A stretch of DNA of 33,173 bases, taken from the NCBI GenBank assembly GCA_034696485.1, contig JAQIWT010000125.1, positions 1-33,173 on the forward strand. Reading direction: 5' to 3'. A program made the position numbers and the translations under genes. Position 1 is the stretch's first letter. Each line of letters opens with the position of its first letter. Shown piece by piece: positions 22,242-31,717 of this stretch. The notes beneath the pieces are model-generated. The model was not told the origin of the DNA. It ran no database searches and was given only the letters and a program-made list of their open reading frames with translations. The stretch is from Isohypsibius dastychi. Its lineage: Eukaryota; Tardigrada; Eutardigrada; Parachela; Isohypsibiidae.

Positions 22242-24470
22242 AAAGGACAGCTTTCCTGTTGTCATGTCTTCATTTTGTCATTGTGTGCTGTGTATAATTA
22301 TTCGTCGAAAGTTCTTCAAAGATTCAGATCGTCTTTAATCGTCCAGATTCTCATGATTATATTCATCAAAATAATGGACAGATTTTCTCAAAAAAATCAT
22401 GATCGATGCGGGGATAATGTAGTGATGAGCGAAACCGACACATTCTGTCTGAATAGTTTCTGGACGACTTTGGTTTTTTCGTTTAGAGTCGGACCGATTT
22501 TTGTACTGAGTCTGATTCGTTAGATTATGTCACAAATATCGTCGGAAAATTATGGTTAATGATTTCTGTATCAAGTTCTTATGTAGTTACTTGGATGACA
22601 AAGAGAAAGATTATTTCATCGATACGAAAACAGTTTTTCACGCTTTGAGAGAAAAAATTGTGATCAGACCTACGGGATATTCCAGTGGACCTTTTTCGAT
22701 AATTATATAGTTATACTAATTTTTCTTCCGAACAAAAAATGAGCTTGGTCACGATCGTCATCTTCAGGCAGTTTGTTCAAAACGAAATGTGTCTCCGAGT
22801 TTGCTCGCGTCGATATCGGTATCGAGCATGGATATTCCGGCACGGTGGCGTTCGCAAAAGTGGTGATCTTGTTGTGCATTCGATATGTATTATGGATATG
22901 TATACTTCATATTTGCGTTTTACTCTCAAATTCCTCCTAACCTGCGAACTTACAAAGCTGACAGTTCTTCACCTCATGATACGGTCTGTTTCTCATCTTC
23001 ACGCATTTGTTTTGCAGAGAGGATTTCAGCCCTGTATACCGCTAATCTGGTGAATTTTCCAAAACAGAGAGAACTGGAATAAACAATTCCTAGCGCGGTT
23101 CTATCGGTTGACTAACTATTCAGAGTCTTGCATCATTCAGAACTCTATTCTCGCGGCAGAATACATCGGAGAATTTCATCATCATCGTACTTTTCGCTGT
23201 TTAATAACTGGAAAGATGACATCGAAATCCATTCATGGTCACAAAAACATAGTCTTTGATACAGTATGATTAATTGTTCTATAACACTTACACGTTATAT
23301 ACAGCTGCATAGTTCTGCACACTTCTGGTGCAGCTACTATTTTGTCAAGGTTAGCTTGATGATCGGGGCATATAAACCAAACAATCGATTCGCCGCTTCA
23401 TTTGATAGACAATTTCAGGCTTTGTTCGAGGTCGGAAAAAAAAACAGTTGAAGAACTACTTCCGGGTTATCCGTCGTTCCTTTGAAATGTTTGCCGGACT
23501 TTGATTGATCTCGATGAGAACGAAACTGAAAGCTGTTCGAAGTCAATTCTGCAAAAAAGTGCACCTTGGACTGGGCCACGTGAATGATGTCCACGGATTG
23601 AGAAACATTCTAGTTCAGCACTTCCCAAGTCAGGCATCGTTCAAAACTCTGGTCTCGCGGCAGAATGCATCATAAATTGTCATCGTTATCGTTTCTATTG
23701 CATTTGAATAAGTTGACAAAGAGTATCAAAAATCATACACAATTACAAAATTATAGTAAGAATAATTGTGAAATTATCATGGCAATTGTTTGCCCTGAAT
23801 GACATCACAATCTCAAAGATGGATTAATTCGAGCAGCCTATCAAATTAACTCCACGAGGCTCTTCTTGACAGGGCTTCAACTATGATATGGATAATGTTG
23901 GCTTCTTCTCATTCAGGCTGTTTAAGATTTCTAAGTAGATACAGTGAATGATAAAGTCTTTTACTCGGAACTGATCACAAAAACATGTCACGAGGATTTG
24001 CGAACTGAAGTACTCATGCGTGCTGCTGATAGAAGTGATGATTGTATTCTTACTGAATATGAACTTGTGTAAACAGATTATTCACCACTTCTTCCCTGGA
24101 GATAAATAATGTGTGTCAAACTCAAGTGAATTGTGCATGAATAAACTGCGGGCAGAACGTCAACGAAGAGAAACATGATCGGAAACGTTAAAAATTTTTG
24201 ACCTTTTAGCATTTGGATAAACCATGTAATGAAGAGATTATCGTTACGGACAACACCGTTCAGGTCCCGTATGCAAGCGATACCGACATTTTCGAGAATA
24301 ATTCTATTGAGAACTGCCATTCTCAAGGAACATTTGTTCGTTTGAACGTTATTGGCTGTTGTAAGACGTATGGTACCAATCCTGTTGCCATACTTTCATG
24401 GAATAATGATCGGTAATTTTGTCGGAACATTCCACTTTTGTGTTTGTCTCGTTCTATCAACAATTCATTT
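22242..24470. other. No gene recognised; contains a degenerate direct repeat
   Basis: AT-rich. A segment at about 23130-23195 (TCTCGCGGCAGAATACATC) recurs in altered form at about 23650-23695 (TCTCGCGGCAGAATGCATC). Open frames up to 104 codons (22739-23053 plus) have no secure family. A weak likeness to a BTB/POZ C-terminal segment at about 22885-23082 was considered and not accepted. It is the 5' flank of the next LTR element. Confidence 0.35.
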
Positions 24471-24477
24471 GCAACAG

Positions 24478-24744
24478 TGTGAGGTTGTCCACTAGGGTCA
24501 ACGCTCACATACAAGGACTCGAGCACTGAGCCCGGCCTTGTGCGTGTTATTTCTATATTCATCCTGACTCGGATGAGTCTTGCCTGCAGCCACCATATAA
24601 AATGGGGCGCAGGAGTAAGAACGTTTCGAACATCTTTGAATAAACTTGCATCCCGACTGATTGTGCTGGATTGTATTGATCATTTGAGACGAACGGTACC
24701 GTATCATTGTACAAGGTGTTCCTGGGTCTTGTAGGAGACCCACA
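24478..24744 (+). repeat. 5' LTR with TATA box and poly-A signal
   Basis: 267 bp, TG...CA. A TATAAAA box at 24596-24602 and an AATAAA at 24639-24644 lie 40 bases apart, giving a plausible U3-R-U5 order with a short R. It differs from the 3' LTR only at three sites, near 24529, 24559 and 24724. Confidence 0.9.
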
Positions 24745-24745
24745 T

Positions 24746-24763
24746 TTGGTGCCGAAACACGGT
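24746..24763 (+). promoter_or_regulatory. Primer-binding-like site
   Basis: TTGGTGCCGAAACACGG begins one or two bases after the LTR. TGGTGCC is the complement of a tRNA 3' end GGCACCA, so it fits minus-strand priming by a host tRNA; I cannot name the tRNA. Confidence 0.65.
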
Positions 24764-24904
24764 TTGGAATCGTTGTTTACTGTAGTTATTTCTTTCAGAG
24801 AAACATTTCGCGCGATTGGAAAACTGCATAAAGAGACGAAAGATTTGGAAAATTCGAAACCGACAAAAAAAAGCAACAAACTAGGAACCTTTCCTCGGCC
24901 AAGG

Positions 24905-24915
24905 AAAAGGTAAGC
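24905..24915 (+). promoter_or_regulatory. Splice donor in the 5' leader
   Basis: GAAAAG followed by GTAAGC: exon would end at 24909. It is the best donor between the 5' LTR and the envelope and is where a common leader for spliced subgenomic RNAs would be cut in a retrovirus-like element. Confidence 0.55.
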
Positions 24916-25246
24916 CATCCAGTTCATTGCAAACTTTTCAGTGAAAACATCTTCACTCCTTCTTTCTACTTCGATCCCTTTTGCCTCATTTTCCTACCTT
25001 AGTTTTCGATAAACTGCTCTCCCACAGCTATTTCCAGGTTAATTAGTAAAGAACTTTCTGATTCACCTGCTTTAGACAAAGTCTATTGTTCTTTAAGGCG
25101 ACAGTGGCGCCATCTCTCGGATAGTTTGATTTCATGTTTGATTTATCTAGAAAGCATAGGAGCATAGGAGAACAACAGCTAACACAAGAGCGACTCGCAC
25201 CTCTACAACGACTTAAAGACCGCAATCAACAACAATCCGCACTCCA

Positions 25247-26415
25247 GTGGTAACTACTCCCGAAATTTCAGATCCAGATGAGGTCAGAGATCAATTTCTT
25301 AGCTCACATTTTCAATTTGATTCTGATACAGCAGTAGATTCTGAAAATATCATCGCGAATGATTTACATAATCTTGAATGCAAGCTCCGAAAATGGCAGA
25401 TCCCAATGATTTGGCTCCTTAGTAATTTAAGTCCAGTTAAAGCAGCTTCATTTTTAGGTTTACCTGAATGTTATGCTTTAAAGCACACAGGAGGACTTAT
25501 TTTTGCTAGCCAGTGTAAGCCAGTCATAGCAAATGTATCAGCTTAAAGAACTCATTGTGGATTTGAACCTTTCTTTGAAAACAAAACTGTTCTTCAAGAT
25601 GGAAAAACTATCAGACCTTTCATTCCTTGCTCAAGAAGTCTTTATGAATTCATTGCTTTTGATGGGATTCCCTATCAATGGGATAATGTCTCATCTGAAT
25701 GGATAGAAATTCCAGAGACAATAGAACTCCAGCATGATCATTAAGCTTCATTTTTCAGACTTCGGATTGACCGATCAGATCGAGAAGGCTTAGCTATTCA
25801 TGCATCGAATAAAAAACTCTTGATTTGTTTTCCCAGTTTTCAGAACTTATGGAAAACACAGGAGGTGAAACCTTATCTCAAGCTTTAATGAAAACTCGAG
25901 ATGAAACTTCAAACTGGTCAAATTACTTCTCTTTTCAATTCTGGTTTGATTATTGGCACTACTTGACGATTGCGCTAGTAATCATCATCACTTTGATCGT
26001 TCTTTTGATCTGCTGTAAATGTGGAATTTGTGGAAAAATTTGGAAGACTTGCTGCAGGAAGAAAAAGCCTGACAACTGTCAAGAAGCCATTGAGTTACAA
26101 ATTTTGGAATCACAAATGCTCTTAGCCCAACAAGCTGCTAATCCTCCACAACCAAAAGAAACATCTCCTCAAAAATCATCCAAATTTGTAACTAAAAGTA
26201 AGCAAGCCAGATCGAAATCAACTTCCGTTTCTCAAACGATAGTTCAGCAGAACCCACCTAAAACGAATTCTCTGTTGCAAAACTCCTCTGAAAAACAACC
26301 CATTAGAGTCCCCGTTTTGGAAGAATTGAACCGGTACTCTTTCACAACTCCGGCTCATGTACCAGAAAAAACAGCATTTTCAGATATCAGGAAACTGCTC
26401 AAACGTTCGAAATGA
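25247..26415 (+). pseudogene. Envelope glycoprotein remnant (C-terminal half), class III-like, with membrane anchor
   Basis: Fusion glycoproteins of this kind mediate entry when intact; this copy is broken. The frame from 25247 is stopped by TAA at 25544-25546, resumes in the same frame to a second TAA at 25742-25744, and shifts near 25815 to the frame 25825-26415. The first part holds HCGFEP and DGKTIRPFIPC, matching in pattern the gypsy envelope at 18.3 kb. The last part has a membrane-proximal region rich in Trp and Phe, a membrane helix (about 25960-26016, YLTIALVIIITLIVLLI), a Cys-rich juxtamembrane CCKCGICGKIWKTCC and a Lys/Ser/Gln-rich tail of about 120 residues. The N-terminal half is missing. 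Chuvirus-type origin is tentative. Confidence 0.65.
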
Positions 26416-26549
26416 CTACATGGCACTTTTTCGACATCTCGTAGCATTTTTAATTACTTTGAGCCAAAAATATCAAGATTTCATATATTCAGCATTTTAT
26501 TATTGCTTTTTTCACAAATTATTCATGCAGTAGAACCGGGTTTCGCTAG

Positions 26550-27125
26550 TTGGTCGAACTTCAAAAAGCGTTTGAATTAGTCCACAAAGAACCTCTAGCA
26601 GGACTTCGATTTTCCAACAGTTCAGCAGCAAATAACCTGGTTCTTAGTCTTGTCAAGAAGTTCTCTGTAAAATATGATATGCATTATACTCGTGCTGCAT
26701 GTGTGCGTGATTGTTTCAGCAAATTTACTATATCTCATAATATCTCGTTTCCATATTTAGAGCAGAATCAAGATTATCAAACTTTGCTTCAGTATGCTCA
26801 GCAAGGTGAAAGAGTTCGAAGAAGTTGGCCTATTTTGAACATAATGTACGGGAACAGTAACGACAAATTCCGCCATTTGAAAGCCTTTCATAGAACTCAC
26901 GGAGAATCAATTCTCGAAATAATTGCAATTTCTGATCATATTGCGAATTGGCTAACATTTTTGCATTACGAAGAACTCTGCATGTTTGCCAAATTTTTCA
27001 CTTCGAGAGATAAACATTCATTAGATGAGTGCATCACTTATTGGCTATTTCTCAATGCCGATACTTTTTCTCATTTTAGAAGAAGCATGCTCGACGATAT
27101 CATTAGCGAAATTGATGCCCCTTAG
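26550..27125 (+). CDS. Unrecognised ORF A of the LTR element (about 190 aa)
   Basis: An uninterrupted frame of 191 codons, between TAG at 26547-26549 and TAG at 27123-27125. A splice-acceptor-like sequence (TTTTTTCACAAATTATTCATGCAG, ending 26530) lies just before it; no ATG occurs at its start, the first being 26680 within the text KYDMHY. The protein is soluble, mixed charged/aromatic, mostly helical, with YEELCMFAKFF and a C-terminal acidic helix (MLDDIISEID). Not similar to any retroviral product I know. Being intact while the envelope is broken makes it notable. Could be an accessory or captured gene; function unknown. Confidence 0.45.
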   Translation: MVELQKAFELVHKEPLAGLRFSNSSAANNLVLSLVKKFSVKYDMHYTRAACVRDCFSKFTISHNISFPYLEQNQDYQTLLQYAQQGERVRRSWPILNIMYGNSNDKFRHLKAFHRTHGESILEIIAISDHIANWLTFLHYEELCMFAKFFTSRDKHSLDECITYWLFLNADTFSHFRRSMLDDIISEIDAP

Positions 27126-27189
27126 CATACGAAAAACCTAACATTTCATCCGTGCTAACACTTCGCTCATTACTAGTTTTTCGCAGAAA

Positions 27190-27951
27190 ATGAATCCTCG
27201 CATCATGCTCTTCGTCGCTTTTCTGGCAGTGGCTTCCGCAGTCACTATTCCGCCAGCAGTCATCCAGTAATTTCTTAAACATCGTCAGGAATTCACTCAC
27301 CTTGAAAGAGCTGGAATCCGCATCAAACGTCATGCCGAAATCCCTGAAAAACATGATTTTCATGCAAATACCGCTTCGTCACGTCCTTCCGGACTTTTTA
27401 ATCGAGAAGAAACTGAAATCCTTCAACGTCTCACTCCTCAAGTTTTTTTGGAGGCTGGAGAACGCTCCGGTGCATTAGTTGCACAGGGTTTGTACAAGAG
27501 GTTTTGTACTCAATTTACCTTCTCTCATCCCAGTTTAGTCGATCGTTGCACTCAATATTTCATTATTTTTCATTTTGAAGATATGGAAGCTTATATTCCG
27601 AAGTCAGATTCAACAACTCTATTCGATAACCTTCAAATAGAAAGTACTACGGATCTTTCTATCATACGTTCGAATCTCCATGCATCGAACTCGTCCGATC
27701 ATCCGGACATCACTGAATATTGATATCCTCACTGGAATCATTTCAGTCTCCAATCAGCTTATTTTCTTCTATGCAGAGTATCGAAAAAACCGTATGGTGC
27801 AAAAAATGCCTGTATTTGTGTTGATATTCCAATTTATCACTTGGATATTCTGAAATTGCCAGTACTGGATGGCCGTCCTTGTATTGACACAAAAATACCT
27901 AAAAAGAAATGTCGCATCTTAGTTTGCGTTTTTCTCAGTAGAAATGGTTAA
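27190..27951 (+). pseudogene. Secreted-protein ORF B of the LTR element, broken by two stops
   Basis: ATG at 27190, four bases behind an acceptor-like TTTTTCGCAG (ends 27186). A signal peptide (MNPRIMLFVAFLAVASA) opens it. TAA at 27268-27270 stops it after 26 codons, but the same frame then runs to TGA 27721-27723 and beyond to TAG 27949-27951. The region after the first stop has a dibasic IKR site, a pair of close cysteines around FCTQFTFSHPSLVDRC and a later Cys-rich stretch (KKCRILVC). The pattern suggests a secreted, disulfide-bonded protein. No family recognised; an envelope-subunit or host-derived secreted factor are both possible. Confidence 0.45.
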
Positions 27952-28058
27952 ATTTCATGCTGCCATTTTTTTTCTGTTTATTGAAAAATGCCCAAAAATA
28001 TTTATTTTGGTCAATTATTTATCTTCATCTATTTTATTAATCCATTATTTTGCTCCAG

Positions 28059-28658
28059 ATGGACCGCAGTTCATCTCCGGAATATCCTTTTCCCGTTAAG
28101 TCATCATCTCGTCGAAGTCAATCATCTCGTCGAAGTCAATCATCTCGTCGAAGTCAATCATCTCGTCGAAGTCAATCGTCTCGTCGAAGTCATTCTTCAT
28201 CACCCGCAACTTGGTCGTCTTCATCGGACTCATACCAGTGCAGTGGTCACTCCGAGTTTTCTTCACGAAACTCTTCGGAGTTTAGTAAACCGGAAACGGT
28301 GGTCTCGTTCAGAGCCACCCGTCGCAGTCGTCGTTTGCGCCACCCCCCATCCTACCTGCTATCCGCATTTAGTCTTCACTATTGGGAAAAGGTTTTCAAC
28401 TCCTTTTCCGCTCATCCGCGTGTTCATCGGATTCGGAAGATGGCTAAGTTAATCAAGCCATCATCCAGCATCAGCTGCTCCACCATTGCCTTGCTGCATC
28501 ATCTAGTTCCGCTCTTCCTTGATCCAGACTGCAAGCTTAAAAGCTGCGGTCTTTATCAAGTTATCCGGATTGCCCGAGAGTGGGCACATCATCATCGTAT
28601 CGTCGGACTTTCGGAAAGTTCACTCCGAAGTTACATCGAAACTATGTATCCATCTTAG
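28059..28658 (+). CDS. SR-repeat protein ORF C with histone-fold-like C-terminal region (about 199 aa)
   Basis: ATG at 28059 directly follows an acceptor-like TATTTTGCTCCAG (ends 28058); the frame is open to TAG 28656-28658. Residues 16-45 are five tandem SSRRSQ units, followed by a Ser-rich and then basic RRSRRLRHPP stretch. The last 75 residues (about 28434 on) align by eye with the histone H2B fold: KxxxLIKPSSSIS against the helix 1 end and loop 1, then helix 2 with ALLHHLV, and REWAHHH, LSESSLRSYIETMYP against helix 2 end, loop 2 and helix 3; about 11 extra residues (DPDCKLKSCG region) would interrupt helix 2. This could be a nucleic-acid or chromatin-binding accessory protein. ORF and SR repeats are certain; histone likeness is a hypothesis. 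Confidence 0.5.
   Translation: MDRSSSPEYPFPVKSSSRRSQSSRRSQSSRRSQSSRRSQSSRRSHSSSPATWSSSSDSYQCSGHSEFSSRNSSEFSKPETVVSFRATRRSRRLRHPPSYLLSAFSLHYWEKVFNSFSAHPRVHRIRKMAKLIKPSSSISCSTIALLHHLVPLFLDPDCKLKSCGLYQVIRIAREWAHHHRIVGLSESSLRSYIETMYPS
28104..28193 (+). repeat. Five 18-bp tandem units encoding SSRRSQ
   Basis: Units of TCATCTCGTCGAAGTCAA repeat five times with almost no change (the last has TCG and CAT), inside ORF C. Being a multiple of three they preserve the frame and suggest recent expansion. Confidence 0.95.
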
Positions 28659-28840
28659 TCACTTTCATTTTCATTAATCTTGCCTTATTGTTTTTGCTCA
28701 TAGTTCTTCTTGCCTTAAGCACTTTAGCCTTTGTGTGTTTTTCATAATATTTTGCTATCATTTTATTTGGTTTTTTCACATACGATAGGTTATGTGAGGT
28801 TGTCGCCGACGGGACCGGCTCTGGTCTTGTTGGTGGGTTA

Positions 28841-29107
28841 TGTGAGGTTGTCCACTAGGGTCAACGCTCACATACAAGGACTCGAGCACTAAGCCCGGCC
28901 TTGTGCGTGTTATTTCTATATTTATCCTGACTCGGATGAGTCTTGCCTGCAGCCACCATATAAAATGGGGCGCAGGAGTAAGAACGTTTCGAACATCTTT
29001 GAATAAACTTGCATCCCGACTGATTGTGCTGGATTGTATTGATCATTTGAGACGAACGGTACCGTATCATTGTACAAGGTGTTCCTAGGTCTTGTAGGAG
29101 ACCCACA
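28841..29107 (+). repeat. 3' LTR of the envelope-bearing LTR element
   Basis: 267 bp, matches 24478-24744 at all but three positions. It is followed by ACAG (29108-29111), the same four bases that precede the 5' LTR. A second copy of its first bases with two bases before it, GGTTATGTGAGGTTGTC, lies at 28788-28804, and no convincing polypurine tract precedes the LTR. Confidence 0.92.
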
Positions 29108-31330
29108 ACAGGAACAGTTACCTAAATTCTACAGTATTTCATGTAATGTTGTCCCAGGAGAACGGAAAAACTGTTCAGATCAACAGTCAGAATAAGTGTG
29201 TTTTTATGCTCTTTTTCCAACCAGTTGCCGTCATTTCACTTTCCATCCTCTTTCTTTCCTTCTCATCCTCTTTTGTCCATTCGACTGTCCATCCTTTCCA
29301 TCCATCATTTTTTTTGCACCATAGTCATTCGTTATATGGAAATCTATTCGAGTTTGATTTTGATTATTTGATTTTCCGCGCACTTGAACTAGAAATTCCT
29401 ACATAAATCTTATCGGGTTCCCTGTGACTCCGTGAGATCGTCTTTTGCGAACTGCTGCATCTAGGAAAAATGTGCGCGGTACTCGCGTTTTATCATACCG
29501 AAGGTTCTCCGGCGATCTCTAGCCTGCAGCATCAGCGGCCTCTCATTCCTCGACATTTCAGCAAGATTTTCACAGCATCAAAGAAATCCAGAACACAAAT
29601 AAACCGCGGAGGTTTTGTTAGCTGAGCCGATAATCTTCTTAGATCGAGATGGGTCGAGTTTCTCACTTGGTGATGATGTTACTGAATGGAGGACTGATTT
29701 GAGATCAAACCGCATTCTGGCGTTCCTTTGTCAAAGTACCGCACCCGCAAGTCGGTCGCAACTATGTCGCAATCTTGCGCCTATGGCGTCATGTCACGCA
29801 TTTACCACGCCTAGTCGAACTCAGACAAGGTTGTATGTCTAGAACCTGACTTACTTGTCTCAGCAAGATTTGCTCTCGTTTTCTTCCGTTTAATCTGCAG
29901 TAGTTCCAAGGTTTCTGATTCACATGACTTGAAAACATTATTTTCATTCAGATTTAAATTTTAATTCTCCGCGCAACACCAGTTTCACAAGTTACTCACC
30001 TATTCTGTTGGTTTTTCTTGTGAGATCTCTCACGTGATTGGATTTCATCCGATTTTGAAAGCAATTTTGCAACTGGATCGATCTCGTTCCTCAAGGCGAT
30101 TTTTCTTCTGATCCAATGTGCACCGTGCATTGAACTCGGTACCGAACAAAAACCGACATAATATGCGTTGGCTAAATTTCTCCGGTATAAAATCTTGGTT
30201 TCTGGCTTAGCGCAATCACTTTTGTAAGTTCATGCTTCAAACCGAACCTGACTATCTCACACTTCAGGTATTTTGGAATTTACACGATGATGATCTGATC
30301 CCAGGAATACTTCGCAAAAGGACGTTTGCGAAAGTAAATGATATATGACATATTTCAAAGTTCTGAAAAACATTTTTTTGTCCGACTGATTTTTGTACCT
30401 GACGCTTTTTCTTCTTTGAGCTGCTCCCAAGTGGGTTGTTCGATTGAGACAAAAGAGAAAAAAGGGTTTTCCAACGCAAGAGTTCTTTTCGTAACACGGT
30501 TGAAAGTTTTGGAAGACACTTTCTTGTCCGAGTGATCATTGGACCTGACGCATTTTCTACCTAGAACTGCTCCCAACCTAGTTTCTTTGATCGGAACAAG
30601 TGTGATACTGAGGATTAAAATCACCAGAATACTTTTCATGGTTGAAAATTCTGACAACAATTCCTTGTCCGACTGATATTTGTACTTTATTGTCACGCCG
30701 ATAATTCAAGAGTATTGGCCTCCGATCGTCGAAGGATGGATCGCTGACCCCGTTCAAAGTTAGAACGCCGATTCCCAAACCGTGATATATTTGGGTTGCG
30801 AGCTGTAAAATGGTGAGTATATCAGTTACCGTTATTTATAAATACTGAATTTGTTCCTTCATACTTATTTTCGAAATTTTCATTAAGAGATCCTGGCAAA
30901 CCCAGCTGCTACCATGTTCCGCTTTCACTTTGCCAAAGCATTTACCGTCGAACATGAATTGATGGACACCTTGAATCACGGTCGTAGATGTTGCAAATTC
31001 TGCCATTCATCACCGTCAGTTATAAACGCTTCTTCGAAGCGACTGGTCGAGATGATGAATCTGCATATCAACAGACGATGCAGAAAGGTAATTGTTTTGA
31101 TTTCAAATTCAATCTCGATGTGAGTGCATGCATTTGCTTTGTATTCAAATCGCAAATCGGTGCAGAAAGTGCGCAACCCGTTTATTTATCGTTGACTAGT
31201 TAATTTTCTTTTCCTCAGTATTTGAGTGCTAGATCTGTCGTGACTTCTGTTGTCGGTGTGCCGTTGAACTGCACGAGTTTAGTTGAGCACTATTGATATT
31301 TCATGTTATGATTGATTGACAGTTGTGTAG
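29108..31330. other. No gene recognised; tandem repeat at 30355-30680
   Basis: The open frames here are short and without recognisable domains. Part of it may be 5' sequence of the BIR-like locus that follows: a frame at 30914-31087 ends in a donor-like AGAAAG/GTAATTG and holds a cysteine pair CKFC, but I cannot link it to that gene. Confidence 0.35.
30355..30680. repeat. Degenerate tandem repeat, about 2.3 units of 140-147 bp
   Basis: Units begin near 30355, 30502 and 30642; each has CTTGTCCGA followed by TGAT, then (in the first two) GACCTGACGC-like and CTGCTCCCAA motifs. Similarity is partial and stops occur in every frame, so it is treated as non-coding. Confidence 0.6.
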
Positions 31331-31651
31331 TACAACTCTGAAAACCCCACCAGTTTTTCCTACGAGCGTTTGATTACCAAGGAACGGGTATTCCGCAATT
31401 TGATTGAACACCCGTCTTCACGGAAGAGATATGAGAGCTTCTTTGGCCGCTTCAAATTACTCAGCACCCGGCAATTCAACGTATTAGGCTCTGGTTTCTC
31501 TTACACAGGTTCCGAAGATCTCGTCGGTTGTTTTCATTGCGGCGGGGTTATGTCAGACTTAAAATCTGATGATGTTGTTGAGAGTGAATACTTCGAAATA
31601 TTTCCCAAACTGTGTTGCAGCAAGACTGGCGGAGCAACGTCGAAAACGTGA
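31330..31651 (+). pseudogene. BIR-domain (IAP-like) exon, zinc ligand His replaced
   Basis: BIR domains bind caspases or IAP-binding motifs and fold round one zinc held by C-x2-C, His and Cys. The frame opens behind a TTGTGTAG acceptor at about 31330 (no ATG) and shows the BIR order: SRKRYESF, GSGFSYTGSEDLVGCFHCGG (cysteines at 31529 and 31538), a D-D pair, then ESEYFEIFPKLC. The expected E-H before the F-P-x-C ending is E-Y (Tyr codon 31589-31591), and the usual Trp between the Cys pair and D-D is Leu. The frame closes at TGA about 30 bases on; no RING is seen. Fold assignment good; likely degenerate or non-zinc-binding. Confidence 0.6.
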
Positions 31652-31717
31652 CTGACAATGAATGTTTTGTTTTTGAACGAACAAACTTTAATAAAATAGT
31701 AGGACATGTGTTCGATT

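Larger units (their letters stand above)
24478..29107 (+). mobile_element. Complete-ended LTR element lacking gag-pol, with envelope remnant and three further ORFs
   Basis: Two 267-bp LTRs (24478-24744, 28841-29107) differ at three positions only. Each starts TGTG and ends CACA; the flanks carry ACAG on both sides (24474-24477, 29108-29111). A primer-binding-like sequence follows the 5' LTR. Inside are a splice donor, a broken envelope C-terminal half and three frames, all on the plus strand. No protease, RT, RNase H or integrase motif is present, so it would depend on enzymes supplied in trans or has lost them by internal deletion (most likely between 24910 and 25245). Confidence 0.88.

Noticed and set aside
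22885-23082. BTB/POZ C-terminal-like stretch
   Set aside because: A few phrases fit, but only across frame changes and without the core V-H-x-x-L-L-A motif.
24213-24416. 67-codon ORF before the LTR element
   Set aside because: No family, no start context and no splice support.
24498-24743. ORFs inside the LTRs (repeated at 28861-29106)
   Set aside because: They are open frames across the LTR, present twice because the LTR is; they contain the TATA box and poly-A signal.
27988-28452. ORF with LVEVNH repeats
   Set aside because: It is the shifted-frame reading of the 18-bp repeats of ORF C; the SSRRSQ frame has the ATG and acceptor.
30264-30696. Overlapping ORFs on both strands at the 140-147 bp repeat
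   Set aside because: The frames follow from the tandem repeat and contain stops in each unit.
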